From: VGWB01 sp964480945
GTDB lineage: Bacteria > Bacteroidota > Ignavibacteria > UBA10030
Direction of reading: 5' to 3'
Length of the DNA: 63,180 nucleotides
NCBI GenBank assembly: GCA_964480945.1
Contig: CAYZRX010000011.1
Span: 1 to 63,180, forward strand
Below the pieces are notes generated by a model. The model did no database searches. It was given only the letters and a program-made list of their open reading frames with translations, and had not been told where the DNA came from. Below, in pieces: positions 61,340 to 63,180 of the stretch. The translations under genes and the position numbers were made by a program. Position 1 is the stretch's first letter; every line of letters starts with the position of its first letter.

Positions 61340-63007
61340 TTAGACGCGCAGATCGGCTGTCGGCAGGAACCGCGGCGTTTTCCGGAACTTTGTCGCTTGC
61401 TCGAACGCGTACGCCAGCTTGATGAGCACCGGCTCACTCCACGCCCGGCCGAAGAAGGAAATCCCCACCGGCAGGCCGAAAACATATCCCGCGGGGACGG
61501 TGACGCTTGGATAGCAAGCCACAGCTGCGGCGGTGGAGCTGCTGCCGAGGAAGTGGTCGCCTGTGACGAGATCGGTGGCCCAGGCCGGCCCTTCGGTTGG
61601 AGCGACAAGCGCATCGAGCTTGAGCTTCTTCATCGCAGCGTCGATTCCTTCGGCGCGGGCGAGGCGCAGGTTCTTTTGCCGCGCGTTGACATATTCCTTG
61701 GTCGTCAGCGCTCCTTTGGCCTGCGCTTTGATGAAGTTGTCCTGGCCGAAGTACGGCATCTCCAGCTTCTTGTCCCGCTCGTTGAACTCGATAATCTCTT
61801 TGAGCGTATGCACCGGCGCGCTCGGGCCGAGGCGGGCGAGGTAAGCATTCATGTCCGCTTTGAGCTCGTAGAGCAACACTATCATCTCGGCATCGCCGAG
61901 CTTGCCAAGTGTTTCGATCTTCGTCGGGTCGACGAGAATTGCTCCCTGTTGCTTCATCGCCCTGAGTGCATCTTCCATAACGATGTCCATAGAATCCAAT
62001 AGGCCGAAGTACCTCCGCACTACCCCGATCCTCGCCCCCTTCAGTCCCTTCGGATCGAGGAACTGCGTGTAATCGACGAAGGATTTCCCTTTGCTCGCAG
62101 CGGTCGCTTTGTCTTCGGGATCGACCCCCGTGAGAGCGCCGAGCAGTATCGCCGCGTCGCGAACCGTGCGTGCCATCGGGCCGCCGGAGTCCTGCGTGTG
62201 GGAGATGGGGATGATTCCCGTCCGGCTCACCAGCCCGACGGTCGGCTTGATTCCCACGATTCCGCAGACGGACGACGGGCTGACGATCGAGCCGTCGGTT
62301 TCCGTGCCGATGGCCACCGCGCAGAGATTTGCCGCGGCTGCCGCGCCCGAGCCGGAGCTCGAGCCGGAACAATTGCGGTCGAGCGCGTACGGGTTTTTCG
62401 TCAGCCCGCCGCGGCCGCTCCATCCGCTCGTCGAATGGCTCGAGCGGATATTGGCCCACTCGCTCGGGTTCGTCTTGCCGAGGATGACCGCCCCCGCCTC
62501 GCGGAGCTTCTGGGCGAGGAAGGAGTCCTTCGGCGGCTTCGAGCCCACCAATGCCAGCGAGCCGGCGGTCGTGGCCATCCGGTCCGCCGTATCGATGTTG
62601 TCCTTGATCAGCACGGGGATTCCGTGCAACGGTCCGCGCGGGCCTTTTGCTTTCCGTTCCTTGTCGAGCGCATCGGCGATCGAAAGCGCGTCGGGGTTCA
62701 CCTCGATCACGCTCTTGAGCACTGGCCCCTTCTGATCGATGGCCTCGATGCGGTCCAGATACTTCTCCGTGATGGAACGAGCAGTGTATTTGCCCGACTT
62801 CATCCCCTCCTGGAGCTCGGCGATTGTTACCTCGTCCAGCTCGAATGATCGAACGTCGGCTGCGGGGGCGGGTGAGGCGACGGCCCTTTCCATTCCCGCC
62901 AGGGCGGGGAACGCTGCGGCTGCCACAGCGCCGGTGAGGCTGGTTTTCAGGAAGCCTCGCCGATTTAGATGATTGGTACCGCGTCCGGATTCCTTGTCGC
63001 GATGCAT
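61340..63007 (-). CDS. Amidase signature family protein with Tat-type signal
   Basis: 555 residues. The N-terminus NRRGFLKTSLTG is a twin-arginine signal, so the folded enzyme is exported. The Ser-cis-Ser-Lys triad is recognisable: Lys in PVLIKDNID, Ser in SGSSSGSGAA and the second Ser in GTETDGSIVSPSS. It hydrolyses an amide bond of unknown type; exported amidases of this family act on peptides or aryl/alkyl amides. AAGGAG precedes the ATG. Confidence 0.9.
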   Translation of the reverse strand: MHRDKESGRGTNHLNRRGFLKTSLTGAVAAAAFPALAGMERAVASPAPAADVRSFELDEVTIAELQEGMKSGKYTARSITEKYLDRIEAIDQKGPVLKSVIEVNPDALSIADALDKERKAKGPRGPLHGIPVLIKDNIDTADRMATTAGSLALVGSKPPKDSFLAQKLREAGAVILGKTNPSEWANIRSSHSTSGWSGRGGLTKNPYALDRNCSGSSSGSGAAAAANLCAVAIGTETDGSIVSPSSVCGIVGIKPTVGLVSRTGIIPISHTQDSGGPMARTVRDAAILLGALTGVDPEDKATAASKGKSFVDYTQFLDPKGLKGARIGVVRRYFGLLDSMDIVMEDALRAMKQQGAILVDPTKIETLGKLGDAEMIVLLYELKADMNAYLARLGPSAPVHTLKEIIEFNERDKKLEMPYFGQDNFIKAQAKGALTTKEYVNARQKNLRLARAEGIDAAMKKLKLDALVAPTEGPAWATDLVTGDHFLGSSSTAAAVACYPSVTVPAGYVFGLPVGISFFGRAWSEPVLIKLAYAFEQATKFRKTPRFLPTADLRV

Positions 63008-63031
63008 AGCTCTGATCTCCTTTCAGATGTC

Positions 63032-63061
63032 AAAATAGATGGCGTCTTGGCGAGAGAACAA
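63032..63061 (-). promoter_or_regulatory. Candidate promoter of the amidase gene
   Basis: Minus strand TTGTTC (63056-63061), 18 bp, TATTTT (63032-63037), 25 bases before the ATG at 63007. The rest of the window to 63180 holds no ORF or RNA that I recognise. Confidence 0.4.
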
Positions 63062-63180
63062 GTTCACCTTTGCCTTGCGCTTCCGTCAAACTCGATTCTG
63101 GGGCTGGTTCTGGTGTTGTTTCCATAAAGTGATCTTGTGTTTATCGATAACGCGACTGCCAATGGAAACGAGCACTACTG

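Overview
The window (63,180 bases, moderately GC-rich, about 56% by eye) looks like a chromosomal piece of a Gram-negative bacterium of the Bacteroidota/Ignavibacteria/Chlorobi (FCB) side of the tree. The reasons are a gene for ribosomal protein THX (bS31), LpxH and several outer-membrane barrels, many lipoproteins, separate secD and secF genes, and small families common in that group (toast-rack/DUF4097-like, DUF6588-like, DUF3788-like). The lineage is an inference from gene content. I see no IS element, prophage, CRISPR array or tRNA gene.

Layout. 1-720: 3' end of a 23S rRNA gene, 5S rRNA and a strong terminator. 748-4274: lipoprotein alpha/beta hydrolase, a DUF4097-like lipoprotein flanked by related palindromes, and a C45/phospholipase-B-like hydrolase. 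4399-10914 (+): rlmN, adk, a glycerophosphodiesterase, a DUF6588-like protein and a TPR-CHAT lipoprotein. 10932-14165 (-): YaiO-like barrel, toast-rack-like protein and ECF sigma factor. 14255-16686 (+): tmk and an S41 protease. 16812-21815 (-): operon secD-secF-STAS-btuF-like-dNK, divergent from a ppiD-like chaperone (22038-24140). 24250-26738 (+): barrel protein, aroK, aroB. 27075-32561 (-): PBP1A, lpxH, and a two-component pair. 32732-38109 (+): threonine dehydratase with a possible leader peptide, a TatT-type TRAP transporter (TatT-DctP-DctQ-DctM) and ferritin. 38270-63007: almost entirely minus strand, a long run of accessory enzymes and membrane proteins, including a kinase-phospholyase fusion, a RsbU-like phosphatase, bTHX, an aquaporin, a serine hydrolase and an amidase, with two small gene remnants.

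A regular promoter layout, TTGnnn-17 bp-TAnnTT, can be read by eye before many transcription units, including the divergent pairs secD/ppiD, ECF sigma/tmk and response regulator/ilvA. In rlmN the -10 box ends nine bases before the ATG, which suggests a leaderless mRNA.

No single spectacular new system is evident. The best leads are the ATGA-coupled Ile/Leu-rich leader ORF before threonine dehydratase, the leaderless rlmN promoter, the CHAT and M50-like proteins that have lost catalytic residues, the APH-aminotransferase fusion, and two kinds of palindromic intergenic element.
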